A DNA stretch of 64,000 nucleotides from positions 62,001-126,000 of the forward strand of contig CAZCRF010000001.1 in the NCBI GenBank assembly GCA_964501065.1, in the 5' to 3' direction. The first letter of the stretch is position 1, and every line of letters starts with the position of its first letter. Positions 8,333-16,741 of this stretch are shown piece after piece. The stretch comes from Hallerella sp964501065 (GTDB lineage: Bacteria > Fibrobacterota > Fibrobacteria > Fibrobacterales > Fibrobacteraceae). A program made the position numbers and the translations under genes. The notes beneath the pieces are model-generated. The model worked only from the letters and a program-made list of their open reading frames with translations, had not been told where the DNA came from and did no database searches.

Positions 8333-9696
8333 TGGAAATTCTCTGTTCCAAGACTTGGATCGAATGGCTATTGATTTTGGTGAAGTTCGCCTTGGCGTTT
8401 GTCCCGGTGACCTTCATCTTGCTGTTGATCCCCATGGAGCGCCGCGGCGCCGGATTCATCCAAGACCGGCAAGGCCCGAACCGCTCTTACATCAAAATCC
8501 CGTTCTTCGGGAAGATTCGCTTGCTCGGTTGGGTGCAGAACTTTTGCGACGCTCTGAAGCTTTTCTTCAAGGAACAGTACATTCCCGCCAGCGCGAACAA
8601 AGTCTTGTTCAATTTGGCCCCCGCCATCCCGTTCGGGCTGACTCTCCTCACCCCGTGCGTCTTGCCGTATTTCGCATCCCTCAATTTCGCTTGCGGGGAT
8701 ACGGTCGTGCACATTCCGGGGGCGAACGTCGACACGGACATCGGCATTTTGCTCATGTTCGGACTTTCTTCCCTTTCGGTCTTCGGCACGGTGCTTTCCG
8801 GTTGGGCGGCCAAGTCGAAGTATTCCTTCTTGGGGGCGCTCCGCGCCACGGCGACGAGCATCAGTTATGAAGTTTGCCTCGGCCTTTCGATGATGGGGAT
8901 GATTCTTTTGGCGGGAACTTTCAGCGTGGAAGGTTTGGTGAGCTGGCAAGAACAGCACGCTTGGGGCATTTTTGTCCAACCGGTCGCTTTCTTCTGCTTC
9001 TTGATTGCCGCCATCGCGGAAACGGGTCGTCCGCCGTTCGACGTCTCCGAAGGGGATCCGGAACTTGTCGCCGGTTACCATACGGAATACGGCGCAATGC
9101 AGTTTGGAATGTTCTATATGGGCGAATACGGGCACGTGGCGATTAACAGCATGTTGGTCTCGTTCCTGTTCTTTGGCGGCTACGCGATTCCGGGAATGAC
9201 CACCGCCGACGTCCAGGCGAATCTCGGTTGGGTGCTCGCTGCTCTGTTCGGCATCGGCGCGTTTTTGGCTTTGGCGTTCCTCCATATGGTTTATCGCTGG
9301 TTGCGTGCGTTCAACAAGGGGAAAGCTTCCAACAAGGCCGACATCAACAAGGAATACCGTCTTTACAAGCTTTTGGCTTGGACAGCCGTTCCCGTGTGCA
9401 TCGCCTTGGCGATTGTCTGCGGAGTCTTCATCCACCCCGAAGCCGCCATGACTGCGGTCGACGGAACTCCCGTTTACGGAGTCGGCATCGCCTTGGGGAC
9501 TGCTGCCGTGCAATTCCTCGTGCTGATGGTCAAAACCGTGTTCTTTTGCTGGGTCTGGATTTGGGTGCGTTGGACTCTGCCCCGGTTCCGCTATGACCAA
9601 ATCATGCATCTGGGCTGGAAGATTCTGTTGAACATCGCCTTGCTCAATTTGGTGATTACCGCAGTAGTCGCAAAACTTGTCATGGGAGGCCGCTAA
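8329..9696 (+). CDS. nuoH: NADH-quinone oxidoreductase subunit H
   Basis: NuoH is the membrane subunit that links the quinone site to the proton pumps. Family motifs include IPMERRGAGFIQDRQGPNR near residue 40 and ETGRPPFDVSEGDPELVAGY with YHTEYGAMQFG. It has 455 residues with many hydrophobic segments, more than the roughly 330 of E. coli NuoH; the extra length lies mainly in the C-terminal half after residue 300. It overlaps nuoG by four bases (ATGA) and nuoI by one base. Confidence 0.96.
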   Translation: MMEILCSKTWIEWLLILVKFALAFVPVTFILLLIPMERRGAGFIQDRQGPNRSYIKIPFFGKIRLLGWVQNFCDALKLFFKEQYIPASANKVLFNLAPAIPFGLTLLTPCVLPYFASLNFACGDTVVHIPGANVDTDIGILLMFGLSSLSVFGTVLSGWAAKSKYSFLGALRATATSISYEVCLGLSMMGMILLAGTFSVEGLVSWQEQHAWGIFVQPVAFFCFLIAAIAETGRPPFDVSEGDPELVAGYHTEYGAMQFGMFYMGEYGHVAINSMLVSFLFFGGYAIPGMTTADVQANLGWVLAALFGIGAFLALAFLHMVYRWLRAFNKGKASNKADINKEYRLYKLLAWTAVPVCIALAIVCGVFIHPEAAMTAVDGTPVYGVGIALGTAAVQFLVLMVKTVFFCWVWIWVRWTLPRFRYDQIMHLGWKILLNIALLNLVITAVVAKLVMGGR

Positions 9697-10268
9697 TGGT
9701 TCGCATTATCAAGCACAAGCCGATGAACTGGATAGAACGCCTTTACATTTTCGAAGCGTTCCGCGGTCTTTTCACGACCATCAAACATTTTCTCCGCGGT
9801 CTTTTCCGCTACGAGACCTTGCCGACGACCGGCTATCCGGAAGTCAAGCCCTACATCCCGAGGGATTACCGCGCCAAGCACCGGATGATGCTCCGCCCGG
9901 ACGGTTCCCCGCGTTGCGTCGCCTGCTTCATGTGCGCTTCGGCTTGCCCCGCCCACTGCATTTACATCGAAGCGGCGCAGTCGCCCGACGGCCGGATTGA
10001 AAAGCGGGCCGCCCGGTTCGACATCGATCATTCCGTGTGCATATTCTGCGGCCTTTGCGTGGAGGCTTGCCCGGTGGACGCCCTTCGCATGGACACGTGC
10101 GAAACCAGTTTCGTGCACCGCAAACGCGAAGACTTTATCGTTTCCCTCTACGATTTGACGAACTGGAATCCGAAGGATTACCCGGAAGACGCTCAAAGCC
10201 AGGTCGCCCCGGGTGGGACTCAAAACAAGCAGGCTCTAGAAGTCTGGGGAGATGTCAAACCATGCTAG
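9696..10268 (+). CDS. nuoI: NADH-quinone oxidoreductase subunit I
   Basis: NuoI is the ferredoxin-like subunit that passes electrons to NuoB. Two complete [4Fe-4S] motifs are present: CVACFMCASACP and CIFCGLCVEACP. The N terminus has a short amphipathic stretch (YIFEAFRGLFTTIKHF) that would contact the membrane arm. At 190 residues it has the usual size. It overlaps nuoH by one base and runs seven bases into nuoJ. Confidence 0.97.
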   Translation: MVRIIKHKPMNWIERLYIFEAFRGLFTTIKHFLRGLFRYETLPTTGYPEVKPYIPRDYRAKHRMMLRPDGSPRCVACFMCASACPAHCIYIEAAQSPDGRIEKRAARFDIDHSVCIFCGLCVEACPVDALRMDTCETSFVHRKREDFIVSLYDLTNWNPKDYPEDAQSQVAPGGTQNKQALEVWGDVKPC

Positions 10269-10801
10269 CCCTTGTGTATTTCTCCATTTTAGCCTTGATT
10301 GCCGTGGGGTGCGGCGTGTGCATTTTCTTGACTAGACACCCGCTGTATGCGTCCATTGCCATGATTACGTCGATGCTTTCCCTCGCGGGAATTTACGGCT
10401 TGTTGGGGAGTCCCTTTGTCGGGGTCGTCCAAGTGATGGTCTACGCCGGGGCAATCATGATGCTGTTGACGTTCATCATCATGGTGCTGAACGGTGCGCA
10501 CGATCACAAGACGAAACGCTTCGACGGCACGTCGGCTTTCGTGTGCCTTTCGGTCGTCGTTTTGGCCGGGCTTCTGGCCGTGGCCCTTTTCCGCTCCGCC
10601 TTGGCCTTTGATTTGAATACGACAAAGGGGACGGTCGCCGTGACGGCGAATGCCCTTTTCAACATGGATGCTTCCGGGAACGGCTATCACCTGCTGTTCA
10701 TTGCCGTGGGGCTGATTCTCCTGTCCGCCATGGCGACGGCTGTCATTTTGGCGCGCAAGCGCATTTCTTCGGATCCGGAAACTCCCAAGGAGGTTCGCTG
10801 A
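10262..10801 (+). CDS. nuoJ: NADH-quinone oxidoreductase subunit J
   Basis: NuoJ is a small membrane subunit whose third helix takes part in coupling electron transfer to proton movement. The 179-residue product is strongly hydrophobic with about five membrane helices; VQVMVYAGAIMMLLTFIIM is the conserved helix. The start at 10262 overlaps the nuoI stop by seven bases; the frame further upstream is a shadow of nuoI. It is followed at once by nuoK (one-base overlap). Confidence 0.95.
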   Translation: MLALVYFSILALIAVGCGVCIFLTRHPLYASIAMITSMLSLAGIYGLLGSPFVGVVQVMVYAGAIMMLLTFIIMVLNGAHDHKTKRFDGTSAFVCLSVVVLAGLLAVALFRSALAFDLNTTKGTVAVTANALFNMDASGNGYHLLFIAVGLILLSAMATAVILARKRISSDPETPKEVR

Positions 10802-11109
10802 TGCAGGCGATTTACGTCCAAATCCTCGCGTTGATTCTCTTGACGCTCGGAATCGCGACGGCTCTGTGCCGCCGGAACGTGTTCTTCATTTTGATGGGCG
10901 TCGAACTGGCGTTGAACGCGGTGAATCTGAGCATCGTCGGTTTTGCAAAAACTCTCCCCGGTGCGGAAAGCGTCGTGGGGCAAATCATTCCGCTGTTCAC
11001 GATTGCCGTCGCCGCCGCAGAAGCTTGCGTGGGGCTGGCCATCATCATCTTGCTGGTCAGGAACCAGGACAGCGTTGATATCGACAATTTTTCCGGGATG
11101 AGGGGGTGA
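10801..11109 (+). CDS. nuoK: NADH-quinone oxidoreductase subunit K
   Basis: NuoK is a three-helix membrane subunit with conserved glutamates in the proton path. The 102-residue product shows LMGVELALNAVNL and AAAEACVGLAIIILLVR, which carry the two conserved glutamates. Length and hydropathy are typical. It sits between nuoJ and nuoL with almost no spacing. Confidence 0.97.
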   Translation: MQAIYVQILALILLTLGIATALCRRNVFFILMGVELALNAVNLSIVGFAKTLPGAESVVGQIIPLFTIAVAAAEACVGLAIIILLVRNQDSVDIDNFSGMRG

Positions 11110-11112
11110 CAC

Positions 11113-13068
11113 ATGATTCCTCTTTGGCTGATTCCCCTGTTTCCTCTTTTGGGCGTCATCGTTTTAGCCCTAATCGCCTTGGCTTCTTCGGAAAGTGAAA
11201 AAGGTCCGGACGAAGGTTTGGTCGGGTTTATCGGGGTCGCGTTCCCGTTCCTCGCTTTCCTCGCCACGGGGCTTTTGGCGTGGAATATGCCGGATGGCGG
11301 TATCGAAGAGACTCTTGGGACATGGATAAACACGTCCGCCCTTTCGGTGAACTTCGGGTTTCTCTTCGATGGGCTTTCGCGGACGATGCTCTTGTTCATC
11401 ACGGGAATTGCGACGCTCATCATTTTGTATTCGACGGGTTACATGCACGGGGATCGCGGCTTCGCCCGGTTCTTCGCCTATATGAACTTGTTCCTGTTCA
11501 GCATGATAGTCCTCGTCCTTTCGAATTCTCTGGTCCTCACCTTTTTGGGATGGGAAGGCGTCGGTCTCTGCTCTTACCTTCTCATCGGATTCTGGAACAA
11601 GGATTTGAAGAATTGCAAGGCGGCGAACAAGGCTTTCTTGGTGAACCGTGTCGGAGATGTCGGATTTCTGCTCGGCATGATTCTCGTTGTCTCCGTGGGC
11701 GGTTCCGCGCTGTTGAATTACACGGATTTGGTCGAATGGTTGAAGTCCCCCGTGTTCGGCGAAATCGTCGGGGCGAAGCTTCCCTTGCTGACGGTTGCCG
11801 GACTCCTCTTTTTCTGGGCTTGCACGGCGAAGAGTGCGCAGATTCCGCTTTTGACGTGGTTGCCCGATGCGATGGCCGGTCCCACACCCGTATCCGCATT
11901 GATCCATGCTGCGACGATGGTCACTGCCGGAGTTTATTTGGTCGCGCGGCTTTCTCCGTTCTTCGTCCTTTTGCCGGGTGTTTTGACTGTCATCGCCGTT
12001 GTCGGCATCGCCACGGCATTCTGGGCTGCGGTCGCCGGGCTCTTCCAAAACGACATCAAGAAGGTCTTGGCCTATTCCACGGTTTCTCAGCTGGGGTACA
12101 TGTTCATGGCAGCGGGAGCTTCGGCGTTCGATGTCTCCATTTTCCATGTCTTCACTCACGCATTCTTCAAGGCGACGCTCTTCCTCGGCGCGGGAGCCAT
12201 CATGCATTCTCTCGCCGGGGAATTGGATATGCGGAAGATGGGCGGCCTGGTGAAAAAGATGCCCGTCACCGCCGTGGCCATGCTCTTTGCCTACCTGGCG
12301 ATTATCGGGTTCCCCGGATTTTCCGGATTCTTTTCCAAGGATTTAATTCTTGAACGTTTGTTCGGATTCTCTCCGACCCTCGGCCCCGTCTTCTACGGAA
12401 TCGCCCTCTTGACTGCCGTGATCACCGCCATCTATATGACGCGCCTGATGGTGATGACCTTCCTCGGCAAGTACCGCGGAAACCTTCCGGAAGACAAAAT
12501 CCACGAAGCTCCGCTGAGCATGACGTTCCCGATGATTGTTCTTGGACTCGGCGCGGCGTTCTCCGGATACGTTTGGAACGTTTATGTGGAAGGCGCGAAC
12601 TGGTTTGAAACATGGCTCGCCCCGGTCGTCGGTTTGGCGGAGCAAATGGCTCGCGCCGGGATGCCCGAAGTCCGGATGCCCTCGGCGATAACCTTTGCCG
12701 CCATGGGGACTTTTGCCGCCCTCCTCGGCGCGTTCATCGGGTACAAGGTCTTTGCCCACAAGCGGATTCCGGAAGTCAAGAATTCCGACACCTCCGTGAC
12801 GGGACGGGCGGCGGACTGGACGTTCTTCTTCGACTACATCCACGCGGTCTTCATCGCTGCGGCCAGGGGCTTCGCCTGGGTGGCGGATGTCGTCGTCGAC
12901 AAGTTCGTGCTGGCGTTGCAATGGATGCTCTGCGCCATCGCCTTGATTTTGGGGGACGGGGTTCGGATGCTGCAAATTCGTAAAATTCGTTTGCAGGTCG
13001 GCCTGGGCATCGCCGGCATGGTGCTGGTGACGTTGGTCGCGGTCTGCTATTGCGGAGGGATTTCCTAA
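11113..13068 (+). CDS. nuoL: NADH-quinone oxidoreductase subunit L
   Basis: NuoL is the distal antiporter-like proton-pumping subunit. Motifs include FLGWEGVGLCSYLLIGFW, LPDAMAGPTPVSALIHAATM and DIKKVLAYSTVSQLGYM, the standard set around the pumping glutamate and lysine. The 651-residue length fits NuoL, with the long C-terminal lateral helix region after residue 480. It follows nuoK after three bases and its stop overlaps the nuoM start (TAATG). Confidence 0.97.
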   Translation: MIPLWLIPLFPLLGVIVLALIALASSESEKGPDEGLVGFIGVAFPFLAFLATGLLAWNMPDGGIEETLGTWINTSALSVNFGFLFDGLSRTMLLFITGIATLIILYSTGYMHGDRGFARFFAYMNLFLFSMIVLVLSNSLVLTFLGWEGVGLCSYLLIGFWNKDLKNCKAANKAFLVNRVGDVGFLLGMILVVSVGGSALLNYTDLVEWLKSPVFGEIVGAKLPLLTVAGLLFFWACTAKSAQIPLLTWLPDAMAGPTPVSALIHAATMVTAGVYLVARLSPFFVLLPGVLTVIAVVGIATAFWAAVAGLFQNDIKKVLAYSTVSQLGYMFMAAGASAFDVSIFHVFTHAFFKATLFLGAGAIMHSLAGELDMRKMGGLVKKMPVTAVAMLFAYLAIIGFPGFSGFFSKDLILERLFGFSPTLGPVFYGIALLTAVITAIYMTRLMVMTFLGKYRGNLPEDKIHEAPLSMTFPMIVLGLGAAFSGYVWNVYVEGANWFETWLAPVVGLAEQMARAGMPEVRMPSAITFAAMGTFAALLGAFIGYKVFAHKRIPEVKNSDTSVTGRAADWTFFFDYIHAVFIAAARGFAWVADVVVDKFVLALQWMLCAIALILGDGVRMLQIRKIRLQVGLGIAGMVLVTLVAVCYCGGIS

Positions 13069-14681
13069 TGTTGTTGTATGCGATGGTTTTTGCTCCGTTC
13101 CTGGTCGCCCTTTTGATGGTGGCGGCTTCCGGCAAGGATGCGAAGTCGGCCGCCCGTTTGGCGATTCTCTTCGCCACGTTGATTTTTGCCGCGGGGCTTC
13201 CCCTCATCGGTTTGGAAGGTCCTTCCCTTCCCGTGGAATGGTTCACGATTCCCTGGGTCGATGTGACGGTGACGTTCTCCTTCGCCGTGAACGGATTCTC
13301 CGCTTGGATGGTCTTCTTGGCGAACCTGATCACCTTGGCCGCCTTGATCGGCGCACGCAAGTCCCAAGGCGGGAATTACCGCAATTTCGCCATTGGGATG
13401 TTCGCCTTGTTGGGAGCGTTGAACGGGACGTTCCTCGCTAGCGACGCCGTCCTCTTCTTCTTCTTCTTTGAGGCCTTGGTGCTTCCCGCCGCGATTCTCA
13501 TCGGGGCTTATGGCGGTCCGGAGCGTCATTCCGCCGCCGTCAATTTTGCCCTTTACACGTTGATCGGATCCGCTCCGATGGCTGTCGCCCTGTGGTATTT
13601 GATTTGCCTCGCCGGCTCTTCGAATTTGATTGCCGTTTCGGAGACCGCCCAAAAGCTCCCCGAAGCGACCCAGACGATTCTCTTCTGGTGCTTTGCCGTT
13701 GCGTTTTGGGTCAAGACTCCGCTGTTTCCCTTGCACGGTTGGCAAGCGCAGACTTATGCGGAAGCTCCGTCCGGATTGAGCGCCGTCCTCACCGGTTCCA
13801 TGTCGAAGGCCGGCGTTTACGGATTTTTGTTCTGGGTGATTCCGCTCTTCCCGGCCGTTGCGCTGAAGAACGCGGGATGTCTCTTGGGATTAGGGCTTTT
13901 CACGGCCGTTTACGGTGCGTTCCTGGCCATGCGCGCAAAGGATATCAAGAAATTGCTCGCTTACAGCTCCTTGGGACATTTGGGGTTGGCTGTCGCCGGC
14001 ATTTTCACCCTTTCGGAGGCTGCCATCCCGGCCGTGCTTGTCTTGTTGGTGGGGCACGGGCTTTCGGCTTCGGCGCTGTTCATTCTTTCGGGGTCTGCGG
14101 AACGCTTCGCCGGGCATCGTTTGCTTGAAAAGATGGGCGGTTACGCGGAGGCTCATCCTGTGTTCGCTTTCTTCTTCGGCACGGCTTCCGTGTTGGCCGT
14201 GGCGATTCCCGGCACGGCCGGCTTTGTCGGGGAATTCCTCGTGATGCTCGAACTTTGGGACGTGAGCGCCGTCGCGGCCGCAATTTCCGGACTTTGCATC
14301 ATCCTGACGGGCGTTTACATGCTGATGCTCATCCAAAAGGTGCTGTTCGGGCAGCCCAAGGAACTTTCCGAAGAACAGAAGAAACTGCGCTTTCCCGTGG
14401 CGGAAGCCGTGGCAGTGGCTCCGTTGCTCGTGCTGCTCCTCGTCTTCGGGCTTTATCCGTCGGCGATAACGAAGTCCGTGGATGTCTCTGCGGAAGAGTT
14501 TGCCCAACAACGGGTTCAGGAATTGGAGGCGGCGATTGCCTCCGCAGCGGCTTCGGATGCCCCCGCGGAAGAGGTCGTGGAAGAAGTGATTTTTGAAGAG
14601 AATACGGAAGCCGATTCGGTACAGGCCTTGTCGGAATCCGCCCAAGCCGAAACACAAGTGGAGGGTCAAAATGTCCGCTAG
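13068..14681 (+). CDS. nuoM: NADH-quinone oxidoreductase subunit M with acidic C-terminal tail
   Basis: NuoM is the middle antiporter-like pump. Motifs such as FFFFEALVLPAAILIG, KTPLFPLHGWQAQTYAEAP and DIKKLLAYSSLGHLG identify it. Start 13068 is chosen for its overlap with the nuoL stop; an upstream in-frame start at 13050 lies inside nuoL. Residues 1-469 look like an ordinary NuoM. The last 68 residues form a hydrophilic tail very rich in Glu, Ala and Ser, which is not part of the normal subunit. The tail overlaps the nuoN start by eleven bases. Confidence 0.95.
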   Translation: MLLYAMVFAPFLVALLMVAASGKDAKSAARLAILFATLIFAAGLPLIGLEGPSLPVEWFTIPWVDVTVTFSFAVNGFSAWMVFLANLITLAALIGARKSQGGNYRNFAIGMFALLGALNGTFLASDAVLFFFFFEALVLPAAILIGAYGGPERHSAAVNFALYTLIGSAPMAVALWYLICLAGSSNLIAVSETAQKLPEATQTILFWCFAVAFWVKTPLFPLHGWQAQTYAEAPSGLSAVLTGSMSKAGVYGFLFWVIPLFPAVALKNAGCLLGLGLFTAVYGAFLAMRAKDIKKLLAYSSLGHLGLAVAGIFTLSEAAIPAVLVLLVGHGLSASALFILSGSAERFAGHRLLEKMGGYAEAHPVFAFFFGTASVLAVAIPGTAGFVGEFLVMLELWDVSAVAAAISGLCIILTGVYMLMLIQKVLFGQPKELSEEQKKLRFPVAEAVAVAPLLVLLLVFGLYPSAITKSVDVSAEEFAQQRVQELEAAIASAAASDAPAEEVVEEVIFEENTEADSVQALSESAQAETQVEGQNVR

Positions 14682-16068
14682 TCTGGTGAATCTTTTGCCC
14701 ATCGTGACCGTTGCCGTCGGCGCGATGATTTGCATCGCCACGGAACCTTTCATCGCGGACCGGAACAAGCAAAAGGTTCTTCCGTGGGTGGCCAGCGCGT
14801 TCCTCTTTTTGACGGCGATTTCCTTTGCCTGTGTGGATGCCGAAGCGAATCTGTTCGGTTTGCTTGCGTTCGATTCCGTGCGGGTTGCCTTGGGGCGTGC
14901 CGTCATCCTCTGCGCGTTTCTCGGCGTCGGGAGCTTGCAAGTGACTCTTTCGCGGGAAAAGTATCCCGCGGGGGAACCTTATGGACTGACCCTTCTCGCC
15001 ACTTCGGGCGTTTTGTTGATGGTCTGTTCGACGGATTTCTTGCCGCTCTTCATCGGAATGGAGCTGGCCGCTTACCCGGTTTACGGATTGGTGGGACTCC
15101 GCCGCAAGGACAAAAATGCGAACGAGGCGACATTCAAGTATTTCGTCACCGGAGCAGTCTTCAGCGTCTTCTTTTTGTACGGCATGGCTCTGGTCTATGG
15201 CGCGACGGGGACGACTCATTTTGGAGGGAAAGTTCTCGCCGGGCGTGAATGGCTTTACTCGGCCGGTTCGCTTCTCGCTGTCTTCGCCTTGCTGTTCAAG
15301 GCGGGCGCAGCCCCGATACACCTTTGGGTGGCGGATGTCTATACGGGAGCATCTGTCGCCGTGACCGGCTTCATGGCTGCGGTCATCAAGGTCGGTGCGC
15401 TGGCCGCCATCGGTTCGCTTTGGATGCGCTCCGGTCTCGAACGTCTTGCGCCCGTCATCGTCTTCGTGGCGATTCTCTCCATCGTCATCGGGGCGTTTTC
15501 CGGGCTTGCCCAAAAGTCCGTCCGCCGGATTTTCGCTTTCTCGGCCGTGATGAATGCGGGCTTCATCGTCCTTGGATTGTTGTTCCGGGACTTGAGCGTG
15601 ATGTTCTACTTCTTGATCACCTACGCCATCGGTTCCGCCGGTGCGTTGGCCGCCATTTCGGGCTTCAGCGGAAAGGGCGATGCGCACGAAACTTTGGATG
15701 GAATCCGCGGTCGCGGTCGCAAGTTCCCGTTGGAAGGGATTGCCGCCGTCGTGTGCCTGGCGAGTCTTGCCGGGCTTCCGCCGCTTTCCGGCTTTCTCGC
15801 GAAGTTCGTTTTGTTCACGGGTGTCGTGAAGGTCGGCCATATCGCTCTTGCCGCTTTGGGTTTTGGCCTGTCCATTCTCGCCATGTATTATTATCTGAGA
15901 GTCGCCATTGCGATTTTCGCCCCGGCGGAAAGCTCTTCGAATTCCCCGTGTGCGTGCCAGTTGAACACCTCGGCGCGATTCCTTTTGCGCTTTGGCGTTG
16001 TAATCGCTTCCCTCAGCCTTGTCCTCTTGGCTGTTTATCCGCTCCTTCGCCCCGTGGGGCAGTTCTGA
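14671..16068 (+). CDS. nuoN: NADH-quinone oxidoreductase subunit N
   Basis: NuoN is the proximal antiporter-like pump of complex I. The 465-residue product has about 14 membrane helices and the motifs PLFIGMELAAYPVYGLVG, KAGAAPIHLWVADVYTGA and SVRRIFAFSAVMNAGF. Start 14671 has GGAGGG ten bases upstream; an earlier in-frame start overlaps nuoM and reads as unrelated basic sequence. It is the last gene of the operon; a strong terminator follows. Confidence 0.96.
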   Translation: MSASLVNLLPIVTVAVGAMICIATEPFIADRNKQKVLPWVASAFLFLTAISFACVDAEANLFGLLAFDSVRVALGRAVILCAFLGVGSLQVTLSREKYPAGEPYGLTLLATSGVLLMVCSTDFLPLFIGMELAAYPVYGLVGLRRKDKNANEATFKYFVTGAVFSVFFLYGMALVYGATGTTHFGGKVLAGREWLYSAGSLLAVFALLFKAGAAPIHLWVADVYTGASVAVTGFMAAVIKVGALAAIGSLWMRSGLERLAPVIVFVAILSIVIGAFSGLAQKSVRRIFAFSAVMNAGFIVLGLLFRDLSVMFYFLITYAIGSAGALAAISGFSGKGDAHETLDGIRGRGRKFPLEGIAAVVCLASLAGLPPLSGFLAKFVLFTGVVKVGHIALAALGFGLSILAMYYYLRVAIAIFAPAESSSNSPCACQLNTSARFLLRFGVVIASLSLVLLAVYPLLRPVGQF

Positions 16069-16080
16069 CGGTTGGACTTC

Positions 16081-16110
16081 AAAGCCTCGGGATTCCGAGG
16101 CTTTTTCCTT
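16081..16110 (+). terminator. Intrinsic terminator of the nuo operon
   Basis: An AGCCTCGG/CCGAGGCT stem with a short loop is followed by TTTTT, 15 bases after the nuoN stop. Confidence 0.9.
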
Positions 16111-16152
16111 CGTCGGGTATCATGAAACGGCGAAGCGCGTGCGGCAAGATGT

Positions 16153-16160
16153 TATATTTT
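16153..16160 (+). promoter_or_regulatory. TATATTTT box directly before ispF (leaderless candidate)
   Basis: TATATTTT is followed by GACC and the ATG of ispF, with no Shine-Dalgarno sequence between. The layout matches boxes before three other genes in this window and suggests transcription starting at or next to the ATG. Confidence 0.5.
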
Positions 16161-16164
16161 GACC

Positions 16165-16653
16165 ATGGATAAAATTTTTCGTACAGGAATCGGCTTTGAC
16201 GTGCATCGCCTTGTAGAAGGCCGCAAGTGCATCATCGGCGGGGTGGAGATTCCCTTTGAAAAGGGGCTTTTGGGGCATAGCGATGCGGACGTCCTGTTGC
16301 ACGCGATAAGCGACGCTCTCTTGGGGGCTGCGGGACTTGGAGACATCGGCACGTATTTCCCGGATACGGATCCGGCTTTTGAAAATGCGGACAGTTTGCT
16401 ATTGCTCGCGCGTGTGGGCGAAGAGGTGGCGAAGGCGGGAGGTCGGATTGAAAGCGTTGACAGCGTCGTCATTTGCGAACGTCCCAAGGTGAACCCGCAT
16501 CGGGATCGGATGAAGGCCAACATCGCCCGCGTCTTGGGCATTCCCGTTGAAAGGGTGGGCGTCAAGGCCAGCACAAGTGAAAGGCTCGGCTTCACCGGTC
16601 GCGGAGAGGGCATTGCCGCCGAAGCCGTGGCGACGGTCAGCCAACTTCTGTAA
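16165..16653 (+). CDS. ispF: 2-C-methyl-D-erythritol 2,4-cyclodiphosphate synthase
   Basis: IspF closes the cyclodiphosphate in the MEP route to isoprenoids. The 162-residue product has the normal family length and metal-site motifs: GIGFDVHRL at the N terminus and GLLGHSDADVLLHAISDALLGAAGLGDIG (given here in part as HSDADVLLHAISDALLG). The C terminus ASTSERLGFTGRGEGIAAEA is typical. The ATG at 16165 is chosen; a TTG two codons earlier lies inside the likely promoter box. It appears monocistronic, between the nuo terminator and the protease gene. Confidence 0.97.
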   Translation: MDKIFRTGIGFDVHRLVEGRKCIIGGVEIPFEKGLLGHSDADVLLHAISDALLGAAGLGDIGTYFPDTDPAFENADSLLLLARVGEEVAKAGGRIESVDSVVICERPKVNPHRDRMKANIARVLGIPVERVGVKASTSERLGFTGRGEGIAAEAVATVSQLL

Positions 16654-16741
16654 GATTCTGCACGGGATTTACACGGAAATCGCCAGCATTCGATTTCCGC
16701 CTTAAAATTTCAGAATATTTTAGGCGCAGAGGAGTAGACCG

